A stretch of 64,000 nt of DNA from positions 62,001 to 126,000 of the forward strand of contig NZ_VCEI01000031.1 of assembly GCF_005860765.1 (NCBI RefSeq). Reading direction: 5' to 3'. This document shows, one piece after another, positions 41,465-51,026 of the stretch. Origin of the DNA: Dyadobacter sediminis (GTDB taxonomy: Bacteria; Bacteroidota; Bacteroidia; Cytophagales; Spirosomataceae). The notes under the pieces were generated by a model. It ran no database searches, was not told where the DNA came from, and was given only the letters and a program-made list of their open reading frames with translations. Within the stretch, counting starts at the first letter, position 1. Each line of letters begins with the position of its first letter. The position numbers were made by a program, and so were the translations under genes.

Positions 41465-43414
41465 TCAAACAAAAGCCTTCAGAGACTCAGGATTGCGAAC
41501 GGTATCCATATTGATGCATTTCAATGGATCTTCGCCCATTAGAATCCGCTTCATCGGAGCTTCAATTTTCTTGCCGTTCATGGTATAAGGAATATCATTT
41601 ACCTGCTCAATCGTGTCCGGAACATGCCGCGGACTGTACTGGCTTCTCAGGACTTCCTTTATCTGCTGTTTCAGTTTCTCCGTAAGTGTTTTGTCCTTGC
41701 CCAGAACCACAAACAACGATATGGTTCCGCCGCCGCTCTCTTTTTCAAGGTACACGGCCAGACTGTCTTTTACATCCGCGATGCTTTCTACGGCACGGTA
41801 AATTTCGGCAGTTCCGATCCGTACCCCGCCACGGTTTAAAGTAGCATCCGACCGGCCATGAATGATTACCGATTGCCGGGAAGTTATTCTGATCCAGTCG
41901 CCATGCCGCCATACATTCGGGTACATTTCGAAATAGCTGCTGTAATATCTTTCGTCATCTTCATCGTTCCAGAAATATACCGGCATGGACGGCATCGGAC
42001 GCGTAATGACCATTTCTCCAAGTTCATTTTGTACCGGTTTTCCGTTTTCGTCATAAGCTTCTATCCGGCAGCCCAGCATACGGCACTGGATTTCTCCGGC
42101 ATAAACCGGCAGAATAGGACAGCCGCCTACGAATGCGCTGCATACGTCCGTTCCGCCGCTCAATGAAATGAGCCACACATCTTTTTTAACTTGCCTGTAA
42201 ATCCATTCGTAAACTTCCGCAGGCAGAGGAGAACCCGTAGAGCCGATTGTTTCCAGCTTGTTGAGCCGTTCAGATGCAATGCTTACGCCCGATTTCATGG
42301 AATTGATGAAATAACTTGCACCGCTTCCGAAATGCGTGATTTTTGCCTTTTCAGCCAGCGTCCACAAAACCTGCGAAGAAGGATATGCAGGCGCACCGTC
42401 GTACAAAACCAGTGTTGCACCGCACAACAAAGAACCCAGTGCGTAATTCCACATCATCCATCCGGTTGTAGAGTACCAGAAATAACGGTCGCCCGGCTTT
42501 ACGTTCTGATGCAGGATCAATGCCTTGAAATGTTCGAGTAGGCAGCCGCCTACGCTGTGCGTAATGGCTTTTGGCTGTGCGGTTGTTCCCGATGAATACA
42601 AAATCCAGATCGGGTGGTCAAAAGGAACAGGCTCAAAGTCAATGCCAAAGTTCTGAAGGTGCAGAATATCCTCCCAGGAAGTAAAGCGCTCGGGCTTCGT
42701 TTCCGAATCGATGTTGCTGATTAAAACCGTATCCCTGACAGAAGGCAGTGAAAATGACAGATCCTGCGCAAATGATGTTATGTCGTATGTTTTTCCGTTA
42801 TAAGAATAACCGTCTGCTATGAAGAGTACTTTGGGTTCAATTTGTAAAAAACGGTCCATAATAGCCGCTTTACCAAAGTCCGGCGAGCAGGACGACCAAA
42901 CGGCGCCAATGGAATTGACAGCCAGAAATGCCGTTACAGATTGCGGAATATTTGGAACTACTGCTGCTACGCGGTCGCCGGGTTTTACGCCACGCTGTCT
43001 GAGCCATGCCGCCACAGCTGCAACTTCGGCTTCAAGCGTATCCCAGGAAATTTCCTTTAGTGCGGATTGTTCCGACTGGAAAACAATGGCCGGGCGGTCC
43101 TTTGTTTTATTTCTGAAAATATGTTCGGCATAATTCAGTTTTGATCTTGTAAACCATTTGGTTCCGATCATTCCGGACTGCGGCCTCTGAAGGACTTCCA
43201 GATAAAGATCGTGTGACTTGATGTTGAAATAATGCCAGAGACTTTCCCAGAAATCTTCCAGATCCGTTACCGACCAATCCCACAAATCATGATAAGAACG
43301 AAAATAAAGACCTTTTTTAACAAAAAGCCAATCCATATACCTTTTGAGGTTGGATTGTTCCTGTAAATTTCTTCCGGGCTTCCATAGCGGTTGCTCCTTG
43401 ACTTCCACTGACAT
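41465..43414 (-). CDS. Acetoacetate-CoA ligase
   Basis: A 649-residue AMP-forming acyl-CoA synthetase. It has the ACAS N-terminal region, the P-loop-like ILYSSGTTAQPKAITH near residue 272, the aromatic YWYSTTGWMMWN region near 327, TRPMPSMPVYFWND near 465, and the hinge region GDWIRITSRQSVIIHGRSDATLNRGGVRIG near 505-535. The late Lys lies in MNGKKIEAPMKRIL. The length and ETIGSTGSPLPAEVYEW are typical of acetoacetyl-CoA synthetase, which activates acetoacetate for lipid or ketone-body use. It is transcribed alone, 111 bases upstream of the S41 gene on the same strand. Confidence 0.9.
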   Translation of the reverse strand: MSVEVKEQPLWKPGRNLQEQSNLKRYMDWLFVKKGLYFRSYHDLWDWSVTDLEDFWESLWHYFNIKSHDLYLEVLQRPQSGMIGTKWFTRSKLNYAEHIFRNKTKDRPAIVFQSEQSALKEISWDTLEAEVAAVAAWLRQRGVKPGDRVAAVVPNIPQSVTAFLAVNSIGAVWSSCSPDFGKAAIMDRFLQIEPKVLFIADGYSYNGKTYDITSFAQDLSFSLPSVRDTVLISNIDSETKPERFTSWEDILHLQNFGIDFEPVPFDHPIWILYSSGTTAQPKAITHSVGGCLLEHFKALILHQNVKPGDRYFWYSTTGWMMWNYALGSLLCGATLVLYDGAPAYPSSQVLWTLAEKAKITHFGSGASYFINSMKSGVSIASERLNKLETIGSTGSPLPAEVYEWIYRQVKKDVWLISLSGGTDVCSAFVGGCPILPVYAGEIQCRMLGCRIEAYDENGKPVQNELGEMVITRPMPSMPVYFWNDEDDERYYSSYFEMYPNVWRHGDWIRITSRQSVIIHGRSDATLNRGGVRIGTAEIYRAVESIADVKDSLAVYLEKESGGGTISLFVVLGKDKTLTEKLKQQIKEVLRSQYSPRHVPDTIEQVNDIPYTMNGKKIEAPMKRILMGEDPLKCINMDTVRNPESLKAFV

Positions 43415-43546
43415 ATCTATTTCATTTTATTGAAGGTTGTAAGCATAAAGGGCATTTCAGCTACTTTTACTTAATAGTACTAATAAACGTTCTGTTATTA
43501 CTTTTGACATAGCCAAAACAAAAAAATTTACTTGAAAAATTTAGCT

Positions 43547-43554
43547 TATCTTTG
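43547..43554 (+). promoter_or_regulatory. Bacteroidota -7 element upstream of the pseudouridine synthase gene
   Basis: TATCTTTG is a full match to TAnnTTTG within the 298-base gap between the divergent acetoacetate-CoA ligase and pseudouridine synthase genes. It implies a leader of about 150 bases before the ATG at 43713. I see no other feature in this gap. Confidence 0.45.
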
Positions 43555-43712
43555 TATTCTAAAATTCAAAAACACTTAGTACTCTGATCATCAGATACGT
43601 TGGCAAGATGATTTTAGTGGCAATTACAATTTTAAGGCTAATTAAAATCACTTTCAGTTACAAGGTAATTTGTTAAGAGGAAAATAAATCCAGTAGTGAT
43701 ACTGCATTCCTA

Positions 43713-45236
43713 ATGAGAAAAAGAACAAACAACCCGAAGGAAGCAAACGCTTCGCGACCTTCAAACGGCGGGCAAAAGACCTTCCGTAAAAGCAACGACG
43801 GCACTGGCCGTTCATTCACAAAATCACGTCCGGAAGTAGAAAGCCGTTTCAGCAAGCCCAGCATCAAAAAGTCAAGCCTGAGAACAGCTGCTTCCAAGCC
43901 GGAAAACGCTGGACAAAAAGCAAGGCCGAATTTTGATCACGAAAAAAGCCGTTCCGAACGCCCGCGTTTTGACAAGCCTGCTTTCACAAAATCCGGACCG
44001 GACAAATTTGGCTCCGGCAAACCAAGGCCTTTCAAGCGTGAAGACGATTTCCGTGGCGAAAACGACAGACGCGAGTTCACGCCCAAAGACCGTGCATTTG
44101 AACCAAGAGACCGTGCGACCGGAAATTCTGACAAACCCCGTTTTGAAAGAAGAGGTAATGAAAGGCCCGGCCGGGATCAGGAATCTTTCAGATCAAGAGA
44201 AAATTACGGACAAAAAGAAAGACCTTCCGGCGAAAGGCAGGAAAGAAGCCGTTTTGAAAGAACGGACCGCAACGAACCGCGTGAATCCAGATCAGCTCCA
44301 GGCAATTCATTCAGAGACAGACAGGAAAATACGGAATTTAAAAAAAGAGGAGATTTTAGCCGTACCGACCGGGAAAATCCGCGCAGGACGTCAGCTGAAC
44401 ATTCATCTGCCGAAGAAGACCGCAGCGGCGTGGACAGAAGAGTAGGACGTTTTGAAAGTGCACCGCGGTATAACCTTTCGGAATACGAGAAAAAATCAGC
44501 TCCAAAACGCAAAGAAAAAGAAGAAGATTCAGAAATCCGTCTTAACCGGTATATAGCCAATTCAGGCATCTGTTCGCGCCGGGAAGCAGATGATCTGATT
44601 TCTTCGGGCCAGATTTCTGTAAACGGTAAAACAATCACAGAAATGGGCTACAAGGTTAAGCTGACCGATGTAGTGAAATACGGAAAAAAGTCGCTTAATC
44701 CTGAAAAAATGGTTTATATACTGATTAATAAGCCAAAGGATTACATTACAACGACGGATGATCCGGAAGAGCGCAAAACCGTGCTGGACCTGATTCAGGG
44801 TGCGTGTTCGGAGCGTGTTTATCCGGTTGGACGTCTGGACCGGAATACGACGGGCCTGCTGCTGTTGACCAATGACGGCGAACTTGCTGAAAAGCTGACG
44901 CATCCATCCGGAGGCATCAAAAAAATATATCAGGCGGAGCTGGACAAGCCGATTACCAATGAAGATTTTGAGCTTTTACAGCACGGCCTTGAACTGGAAG
45001 ACGGATTCATCCGCCCTGACGAAGTCGGAATTGTCACGCCGGATGCAATGGTCGTAGGCCTTGAAATTCACAGCGGCAGAAACCGCATTGTGCGACGTAT
45101 GTTTGAGCATCTTGGATATGAAGTTCAGAAGCTGGACAGAACGGTTTTTGCAGGACTGAACAAGAAAGACTTGCCGCGTGGCAAATGGCGTTTCCTAACC
45201 GAGAAAGAAGTTGTTAAACTCAAATTCATGCTCTGA
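43713..45236 (+). CDS. RluB/RsuA-family pseudouridine synthase with long disordered N-terminal arm
   Basis: A 507-residue protein. Residues 1 to about 270 are low complexity, rich in Arg, Lys, Glu, Asp, Ser, Pro and Phe with many RF/RE/SR-type pieces, and predicted to be disordered. From about 274 an S4 RNA-binding domain starts (LNRYIANSGICSRREADDLI), then the catalytic domain with VGRLDRNTTGLLLLTND, whose Asp is about residue 376, and the C-terminal HSGRNRIVRRMFEHLGYEVQ motif. RluB/RsuA enzymes isomerise uridine in rRNA. The arm may bind rRNA or support condensates. The enzyme part is normal in length (about 234 residues). Confidence 0.9.
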   Translation: MRKRTNNPKEANASRPSNGGQKTFRKSNDGTGRSFTKSRPEVESRFSKPSIKKSSLRTAASKPENAGQKARPNFDHEKSRSERPRFDKPAFTKSGPDKFGSGKPRPFKREDDFRGENDRREFTPKDRAFEPRDRATGNSDKPRFERRGNERPGRDQESFRSRENYGQKERPSGERQERSRFERTDRNEPRESRSAPGNSFRDRQENTEFKKRGDFSRTDRENPRRTSAEHSSAEEDRSGVDRRVGRFESAPRYNLSEYEKKSAPKRKEKEEDSEIRLNRYIANSGICSRREADDLISSGQISVNGKTITEMGYKVKLTDVVKYGKKSLNPEKMVYILINKPKDYITTTDDPEERKTVLDLIQGACSERVYPVGRLDRNTTGLLLLTNDGELAEKLTHPSGGIKKIYQAELDKPITNEDFELLQHGLELEDGFIRPDEVGIVTPDAMVVGLEIHSGRNRIVRRMFEHLGYEVQKLDRTVFAGLNKKDLPRGKWRFLTEKEVVKLKFML

Positions 45237-45260
45237 TCAACATTTGACCGATTGCATATA

Positions 45261-45304
45261 AAAGAGAAAGGCTGCCTTGAAAATCAAGGCAGCCTTTCTC
45301 TTTT
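45261..45304. terminator. Strong bidirectional terminator
   Basis: Arms 45261-45280 and 45284-45304 pair over about 20 bases with a 3-base loop (core AAAGGCTGCCTTGA). The T run to the right and the A run to the left serve both the pseudouridine synthase gene and the convergent Do-protease gene. Confidence 0.92.
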
Positions 45305-45316
45305 ATACTGAATATA

Positions 45317-46843
45317 TTACAATCTGAAACCAAAGGAATAAATGTCGTACGGCGCATCCGGATACAATCCTTCAAATTGCACCATGGACTCTTCCTTTCC
45401 GGCAATTGCGCTCTGGAATTCTTTCACTGTACGAACAGCCTTTCCATTTACTTTGGTAATGATAAAGCCTTCTTCTACTTGTGAACGGGCAAATTTACCA
45501 CCTTCAATAGAGAGCACTTTTACGCCGCCTTCCAGTTTGTAACGGGAAAGACGTTGTTTCTCCTGATCACTCAGATCACCAAACTGTGCACCCAGTGCAT
45601 TCATGATAGCAGCCGTTTCATCGCGTTTGATGATGTCTGAGCCGCCGGTTCTGTTACGCAGGGTTACAGTCAGATCTTTTTCGCTGCCGTTACGGTTTAC
45701 GGTCAGATTCACTTTGTCACCAGGCTTGTGCAAACCAATTGACTGCTGAAGCTCAGGAATGGAATGTATATTTATTCCATCTACTTTCACAATCACGTCA
45801 CCTTTATTTACGCCGCCTGCTTTTGCAGCACTGTTCTCGGTAAATTCACGAACGTAAACACCGTCATTTACTTTTACACCATATTCTTCAGCTTTTCTGC
45901 TGTCGAGGTCGTCAAGCGCAATGCCGAGGTATCCACGTTGAACGTTACCAAATTTGATCAGGTCGGTTGAGACTTTTTTAACAATGCTGGACGGAACTGC
46001 AAATGCATAACCTGCAAAACTTCCGGTCGGACTTGCAATGGCTGTGTTGATACCGATCAGTTCTCCTTTCAGGTTAACCAATGCACCGCCACTGTTTCCG
46101 GGGTTGACAACTGCATCTGTCTGGATAAAAGATTCAAGCGGAGAGTCACCGGCTGTAGCAGCAGTAGGTTTTACACCATTACGACGGCTCGACTGACCAA
46201 TAATTCCCAATCCACGGCCTTTTGCACTTACAATACCAGCCGTTACGGTAGATTCCAGATTGAACGGGTTACCGACTGCGACAACCCACTCGCCTACTTT
46301 TACCGCATCAGAATTGCCAAGCGTTACAGCAGGCAGATCTTTGGCTTCCACTTTAATGACCGCAATATCCGTAGAAGGATCGGTACCGATTACTTTGGCT
46401 CTGAATTTGCTCTTGTTATGAAGCGTTACTTCCAGTTCCTGAGCACCTTCCACAACGTGGTTGTTAGTTACAATATATCCATCCTGAGAAATGATTACAC
46501 CGGAACCTGATGCCTCGGACGATTGCGGGCCACGGGAACCGCCTTCAAATTCATCACCGAAAAAATCCCTGAAAATATCAGGAATCTGCTGACGTGAAGC
46601 CTGACGTGTGATTGTCGATTTTATGTGAACTACTGTCGGAGTTGTTGCTTCGGCTGCATAAACAAAATCGCCCGGTGTCCCCACCGGAATACCGGTAGAA
46701 GTAAAGCGGTTGATGGATTCCGCAGCAGCTTCCTTAATAATTACATCTCTGTCACTATCTGTACCTAATAGTTTAAAGCCAGCAAGAGTTGATGCGCTAG
46801 AAATCAACCCAACCAACACTAAACCTTTCCAATTTGTTTTCAT
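45317..46843 (-). CDS. Do/HtrA-family serine endopeptidase
   Basis: A 508-residue periplasmic protease-chaperone. The N-terminus is a membrane anchor or signal (WKGLVLVGLISSASTLAGF). The trypsin-like domain has the complete triad: His in IVTNNHVVEGA near residue 128, Asp in DPSTDIAVIKV near 158, Ser in VNPGNSGGALVN near 250. Two PDZ domains follow, near 300-385 (DGVYVREFTENSAAKAGGV) and 410-500 (KVLSIEGGKFARSQVEEGF). It degrades or refolds damaged envelope proteins. The ATGs at 46849 and 46843 are both possible; a TTG further upstream at 46897 is not needed. The Hsp20 gene upstream has its own terminator. Confidence 0.93.
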   Translation of the reverse strand: MKTNWKGLVLVGLISSASTLAGFKLLGTDSDRDVIIKEAAAESINRFTSTGIPVGTPGDFVYAAEATTPTVVHIKSTITRQASRQQIPDIFRDFFGDEFEGGSRGPQSSEASGSGVIISQDGYIVTNNHVVEGAQELEVTLHNKSKFRAKVIGTDPSTDIAVIKVEAKDLPAVTLGNSDAVKVGEWVVAVGNPFNLESTVTAGIVSAKGRGLGIIGQSSRRNGVKPTAATAGDSPLESFIQTDAVVNPGNSGGALVNLKGELIGINTAIASPTGSFAGYAFAVPSSIVKKVSTDLIKFGNVQRGYLGIALDDLDSRKAEEYGVKVNDGVYVREFTENSAAKAGGVNKGDVIVKVDGINIHSIPELQQSIGLHKPGDKVNLTVNRNGSEKDLTVTLRNRTGGSDIIKRDETAAIMNALGAQFGDLSDQEKQRLSRYKLEGGVKVLSIEGGKFARSQVEEGFIITKVNGKAVRTVKEFQSAIAGKEESMVQFEGLYPDAPYDIYSFGFRL

Positions 46844-47011
46844 AGACATATGTTGGGGTTTTATTTTTGTAAATAAATAACGCAAAGCAAATAACAAATT
46901 ATTCCCGTATCCGGCTCATTTAACATTATTTAACAGTGACATTCCTTTAAATAATTCATTAAAAAACCCTGCCAGTTCAGCAAACAATTTATTATTAACT
47001 TGGTTCATAAC

Positions 47012-47041
47012 AAAGGCGTTATTTATAAAAATAACGCCTTT
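47012..47041 (-). terminator. Terminator of the Hsp20 gene
   Basis: Arms AAAGGCGTTATTT (47012-47024) and AAATAACGCCTTT (47029-47041) are perfect with a 4-base loop, directly downstream of the minus-strand Hsp20 stop codon. Confidence 0.9.
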
Positions 47042-47057
47042 TCAATTTATCAGCTAG

Positions 47058-47489
47058 TTAGGCAATCTCGATTGCACGGGCTGGCTTTTCTTTGGCTTCT
47101 TCGCGTTTTGGCAAAGCAATGCTTAAGATACCTTCAGAATAGTTTGCTTCAATTTTGTCTCCGTTAACTGAATTCGGCAATGTGAAAGTGCGCTGGAAAG
47201 AAACATAATTGAATTCCCTGCGTGTGTACTTTTCATTCTTTTCTTCCTCTTTATTTTCTTTCTGGGCCGAGATTGTCAGCTGGTTTTTTTCCAGGTTCAG
47301 TTTGAAATCGGATTTCTGCAAACCGGGAGCAGCTACTTCTATGCGAAAACCTTCTTTACTTTCTACAACATTTACAGCCGGAACGCTTCCCGAAAAAGCA
47401 GGAGCAGCAAATTCGTTGAAAAGATCTTTTCTGAAAATTCCGTTCAGGTAAGAAGGATTTGCGAAATGTGTTTTAACAAGCGTGTTCAT
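47058..47489 (-). CDS. Small heat shock protein, Hsp20/alpha-crystallin family
   Basis: A 143-residue ATP-independent chaperone. The alpha-crystallin domain runs from about residue 35 (VPAVNVVESKEGFRIEVAAPG) to 130, with the conserved ANYSEGILSIALPKRE near 110-126 (the GxLxxxxP type motif). A short N-terminal arm and an alanine-rich C-terminus with an IEIA end complete the usual oligomerisation elements. No CIRCE or other heat-shock operator is evident in the 200 bases upstream. It neighbours the Do protease gene; both deal with misfolded proteins, but a terminator separates them. Confidence 0.93.
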   Translation of the reverse strand: MNTLVKTHFANPSYLNGIFRKDLFNEFAAPAFSGSVPAVNVVESKEGFRIEVAAPGLQKSDFKLNLEKNQLTISAQKENKEEEKNEKYTRREFNYVSFQRTFTLPNSVNGDKIEANYSEGILSIALPKREEAKEKPARAIEIA

Positions 47490-47690
47490 TTTATAAGATT
47501 TTAAGTTTCTAAATTTCAGTTTTTATAATTCCCTTTCGGTATACTGATATTATCAACTTTTATTCCTCACCTGAAAAAACAGAAAATACATGACACAATG
47601 TCTTGGTAATGGAAGCAAATCCATTTTACAATGACAACATGGCTGATTCTCAGCAAAAATACAGGTCAAAATGAAAGGCGAGTAGCCATT

Positions 47691-48437
47691 TTATCTTAAC
47701 TCAAGAAGTGCACAGGCTTGTTCAGAGGCGGATTGCTCTGCTTTTTTCTTGGTAAATCCGTTGCCCGTAGCAAATGGCTCGTCATTTACAAGAATTTGTG
47801 AGATGAATTCGCGGTGGTGCCGCGTTCCGCGTTCTTCAAGGATTTCAAACCGGATTTCCTTTCCTTCACGCTGCGCCCATTCAATAATGAGGCTTTTGAA
47901 GTTGGCATTGTTCTGGATAATACTATCCAGATCGTAATGGGTAATAAGCTTGCTGATAATGAACGTTCTGGTGAAGCGGAAGCCCTTGTCCAGATAAATG
48001 GCACCTACAAACGCTTCCAGTGCATCGCCGTACATGGAAGAACGGGGCGACATGCCGCGGCGGTTGCCGTCATATTCGATCAGATGGTCCAGCCCCAGTT
48101 TGCGGGAAATCTGGTTAAGCGATTCGCGGTTTACAATCCGGGAACGGATTTCGGTAAGAAAACCTTCGTCTTTGTAAGGATATTTGGTAAAAAGAAATTC
48201 CGCTACAACCATTCCGAGTACGGCATCACCGAGGTATTCCAGTCTTTCATTGGACTCGCGGAAACCTTTTATGGCTGTTTCTCTGGACGCAGAAGTATGG
48301 CGGAATGCAAGCTGATAAACGCCAAGATTGGAAGGCCGGTCGCCAATTACATGTGCAATCGATTCCTTAAATTTCTTATCCTCGGCACTTCCGGCCCGGA
48401 AGAGAGAAAGTATCGGTAAAAGGATTCGCTTTGCCAC
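47691..48437 (-). CDS. rnc: Ribonuclease III
   Basis: A 248-residue double-stranded RNA endonuclease. The catalytic signature NERLEYLGDAVLGMVVAEFL is near residue 63-82, with the second acidic site in MYGDALEAFVGAIYLDKG near 135. The dsRNA-binding domain occupies the last 70 residues and ends GFTKKKAEQSASEQACALLEL. The start is a GTG, as no ATG precedes the conserved region. It is the third gene of the acpP-fabF-rnc operon, 14 bases after fabF. This order is widely conserved in bacteria. Confidence 0.95.
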   Translation of the reverse strand: MAKRILLPILSLFRAGSAEDKKFKESIAHVIGDRPSNLGVYQLAFRHTSASRETAIKGFRESNERLEYLGDAVLGMVVAEFLFTKYPYKDEGFLTEIRSRIVNRESLNQISRKLGLDHLIEYDGNRRGMSPRSSMYGDALEAFVGAIYLDKGFRFTRTFIISKLITHYDLDSIIQNNANFKSLIIEWAQREGKEIRFEILEERGTRHHREFISQILVNDEPFATGNGFTKKKAEQSASEQACALLELR

Positions 48438-48451
48438 GTATAAAAGTTTAC

Positions 48452-49705
48452 TCAGTCTTCATACTTTTTGAATATGACCGATGCGTTATGACCGCCAAAA
48501 CCAAAAGTATTACTTAGGGCAATATTGACCGTGCGTTTTTGTGCCTCATTGAAGGTAAGGTTCAATGCGGGGTTAATATCCGGATCATCCGTAAAATGAT
48601 TGATCGTAGGAGGAATGATCTGATCTTTGATTGCCATGATGCAGGCTGCTGCTTCAATGGCTCCGGCTCCGCCCAACAAATGCCCGGTCATTGATTTCGT
48701 GGAACTGATGTTCATTTTATAGGCATGTTCTCCGAAATATTTTTCAATAGCCTTGATTTCCTGAGGATCGCCGATCGGTGTTGAAGTTCCGTGCGTATTG
48801 ATATAATCAATATCTTCAGGCTTCAAACCTGCGTTTTCAACTGCATTTTTCATCACGATCTGTGCGCCGAGACCGTCGGGATGCGGCGCCGTAATATGAT
48901 AAGCATCCGAAGACATGCCCACGCCGATCATTTCTGCATAGATCTTAGCCCCGCGTGCTTTTGCATGGTCAAGTTCTTCCAGAATAATGGCTGCACCGCC
49001 TTCTCCCAACACAAATCCGTCACGGTCCTTGTCATAAGGCCGGGAAGCAGTTTCAGGAGAGTCGTTTCTTTCGGATAATGCTTTCAGTGCATTGAAACCG
49101 CCGACACCGGCATTGGTTATGGCCGCTTCGGAACCGCCTGAAATACATACATTCATCATACCCAGCTTGATATAATTATATGCATCGATCAAGGCATTGG
49201 TTGCAGATGCGCAGGCAGATACGGTAATGAAATTGGGACCGCGAAAACCATAGCGAATGGAAAGGATTCCCGATGCGCTGTCCACAATCATTTTTGGAAT
49301 AAAAAATGGATTGAATCTGGGTGTTTTACCATTTTCAGCAAAGTTTACAACCTCATCTTCAAAGGTTTTCAAACCGCCGATACCGGCACCCCAAATAACA
49401 CCGGCTTTGTCGAGATCAAGCGTATCTTCGCCAAAGCCGGCGTCCTTCATTGCTTCATCTGCTGCAATGACGGCATACTGGGCAAACGGATCCATTTTAC
49501 GTGCTTCTTGTCGAGGAATGTAATTGTTGATATCCAGACCTTTTACTTCACAGGCAAAGCGTGTACGAAACTTTTCAGCATCGAAACGCGTGATTGGTGC
49601 TGCTCCGCTTACACCTGCAACCAAATTTTTCCAAAAGGTAGAAACATCATTTCCAATGGGTGTTAATGCACCCATTCCTGTAATTACAACTCTCTTAAAA
49701 CTCAT
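48452..49705 (-). CDS. fabF: Beta-ketoacyl-ACP synthase II
   Basis: A 417-residue condensing enzyme elongating fatty acids. The start RVVITGMGALTPIGNDV is diagnostic. The catalytic Cys is in TVSACASATNALI near residue 164, the first His in NTHGTSTPIGD near 305, Lys in SSTKSMTGHLLG near 337 and the second His just after. The ending SNTFGFGGHNASVIFKKY is typical. It lies 42 bases downstream of acpP and 14 bases upstream of rnc. Confidence 0.97.
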   Translation of the reverse strand: MSFKRVVITGMGALTPIGNDVSTFWKNLVAGVSGAAPITRFDAEKFRTRFACEVKGLDINNYIPRQEARKMDPFAQYAVIAADEAMKDAGFGEDTLDLDKAGVIWGAGIGGLKTFEDEVVNFAENGKTPRFNPFFIPKMIVDSASGILSIRYGFRGPNFITVSACASATNALIDAYNYIKLGMMNVCISGGSEAAITNAGVGGFNALKALSERNDSPETASRPYDKDRDGFVLGEGGAAIILEELDHAKARGAKIYAEMIGVGMSSDAYHITAPHPDGLGAQIVMKNAVENAGLKPEDIDYINTHGTSTPIGDPQEIKAIEKYFGEHAYKMNISSTKSMTGHLLGGAGAIEAAACIMAIKDQIIPPTINHFTDDPDINPALNLTFNEAQKRTVNIALSNTFGFGGHNASVIFKKYED

Positions 49706-49747
49706 AAAATAGGGACAGAAATAGAAAATGATACTGGTGAAACCGAA

Positions 49748-49984
49748 TTACTTCACGTTTTCTTCCAGATATGCAACAGCCTGGCCAACTGTACCGATGT
49801 TCTCCGCCTGATCGTCAGGGATAGAAAGGTTGAATTCTTTTTCGAACTCCATAATTAATTCAACGGTATCTAGAGAGTCCGCTCCCAAGTCGTTCTGGAA
49901 GTTTGCTTCTGGTGTTACTTCCGACTCTTCAACGCCGAGTTTTTCGACTATAATTTGCTTAACTCTTTCTGAAATTGCTGACAT
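49748..49984 (-). CDS. acpP: Acyl carrier protein
   Basis: A 78-residue acidic four-helix protein. The phosphopantetheine Ser lies in GADSLDTVELIMEFE near residue 36. The N-terminal helix (ERVKQIIVEKLGVEESEV) and the end helix (TVGQAVAYLEENVK) are standard. It is the first gene of the acpP-fabF-rnc operon; its promoter lies in the 229-base divergent region shared with kdsA, where a TTTCTTTG on the minus strand is a near match to the -7 consensus. Confidence 0.97.
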   Translation of the reverse strand: MSAISERVKQIIVEKLGVEESEVTPEANFQNDLGADSLDTVELIMEFEKEFNLSIPDDQAENIGTVGQAVAYLEENVK

Positions 49985-50213
49985 TTTCTAATCACTTTTT
50001 GGTTAAAATCGCAACAAAGAAAGATATTTCAGTTCAATTTTTCAAAATTTTTTTAGTTCATATCATTTATTGTATTCAGTGCATGCAAGATTAAAAAAGC
50101 AGAAAATCAAATGTTTAAAGATTATACGTTCCAAGAAATCTGGCAATTGTAAGGAGAACTTTATGGATAAATGTACCTTCGCAAAAGTTTTTTAACCGTG
50201 AAATAAATATTGT

Positions 50214-51026
50214 ATGATTTCCATAGCGAATATAAAAAATGCCGATTCTCCCATGTTTTTTCTGCTTGCAGGCCCCTGCGCAATCGAAGGCCGGGATATG
50301 GCATTACGCATTGCTGAACACATCGTTACAATTACCGAACGGCTAAACATACCTTACGTTTTCAAAGGTTCGTACCGGAAAGCCAATCGGACCAAAATTG
50401 ATTCTTTTACCGGGATCGGGGACGAAAAAGCATTAAAAATCCTGAAAGAAGTAAGCGATACTTTCGGCATTCCCACTGTCACGGATATCCATGAATCGCA
50501 TGAAGCTGCGCTTGCCGCAGAATACGTGGATGTATTGCAGATACCGGCTTTTTTATGTCGCCAAACGGAATTGCTTGCTGCGGCCGCCAGAACGGGAAAA
50601 GCTGTTAATGTCAAAAAAGGGCAGTTTCTTTCCGGCGCTTCCATGAAATTCGCTGTTGAGAAAATCAATGAAATCAATCCGGATTGCCAAGTTATCCTTA
50701 CAGACCGGGGAAACAGCTTCGGATACGGAGATCTGATTGTGGATTATCGCAACTTACCGGAAATGAGCAGCTTTGGCGTTCCTGTCGTTATGGATTGCAC
50801 GCATTCCCTGCAGCAGCCTAACCAGAGTTCCGGCGTGACCGGCGGAAAACCGAAACTGATCGAGACCATTGCAAAAGCGGCCATTGCCGTAGGCGCCGAC
50901 GGCCTGTTTATAGAAACCCATTTCAATCCTTCCGAAGCGAAATCAGACGGAGCGAATATGCTTCCTCTAGACCAGCTTGAAGGACTTTTGGAAAGACTCG
51001 TGCGTGTCCGTGAAGCAATCCTATGA
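50214..51026 (+). CDS. kdsA: 3-deoxy-8-phosphooctulonate (Kdo-8-P) synthase, metal-dependent type
   Basis: A 270-residue TIM-barrel enzyme that condenses PEP with arabinose 5-phosphate in Kdo synthesis for lipopolysaccharide. The N-terminal LLAGPCAIEG carries Cys22, the metal ligand of the class II, metal-dependent enzymes; the metal-free E. coli type has Asn here. KGSYRKANRTKIDSF near residue 55, TDIHES near 91, LTDRGNSFGYGDL near 163, MDCTHSLQQPN near 189 and ETHFNPSEAKSDGANML near 222 complete the active site. It overlaps the PAP2 gene by four bases. The presence of kdsA implies a Kdo-containing lipopolysaccharide. Confidence 0.95.
   Translation: MISIANIKNADSPMFFLLAGPCAIEGRDMALRIAEHIVTITERLNIPYVFKGSYRKANRTKIDSFTGIGDEKALKILKEVSDTFGIPTVTDIHESHEAALAAEYVDVLQIPAFLCRQTELLAAAARTGKAVNVKKGQFLSGASMKFAVEKINEINPDCQVILTDRGNSFGYGDLIVDYRNLPEMSSFGVPVVMDCTHSLQQPNQSSGVTGGKPKLIETIAKAAIAVGADGLFIETHFNPSEAKSDGANMLPLDQLEGLLERLVRVREAIL

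Noticed and set aside
43933..44638. Long alternative frames over the disordered arm of the pseudouridine synthase (170 residues on plus, 144 on minus)
   Set aside because: They arise from the biased Arg/Glu/Ser codon composition; the frame containing the S4 and catalytic domains runs through the whole region.
50163..50195. Ten-codon frame with AAGGAGAAC in front, upstream of kdsA
   Set aside because: The Shine-Dalgarno-like sequence is striking for this phylum, but ten codons without attenuator-like hairpins or amino acid runs are not enough to call a leader peptide.
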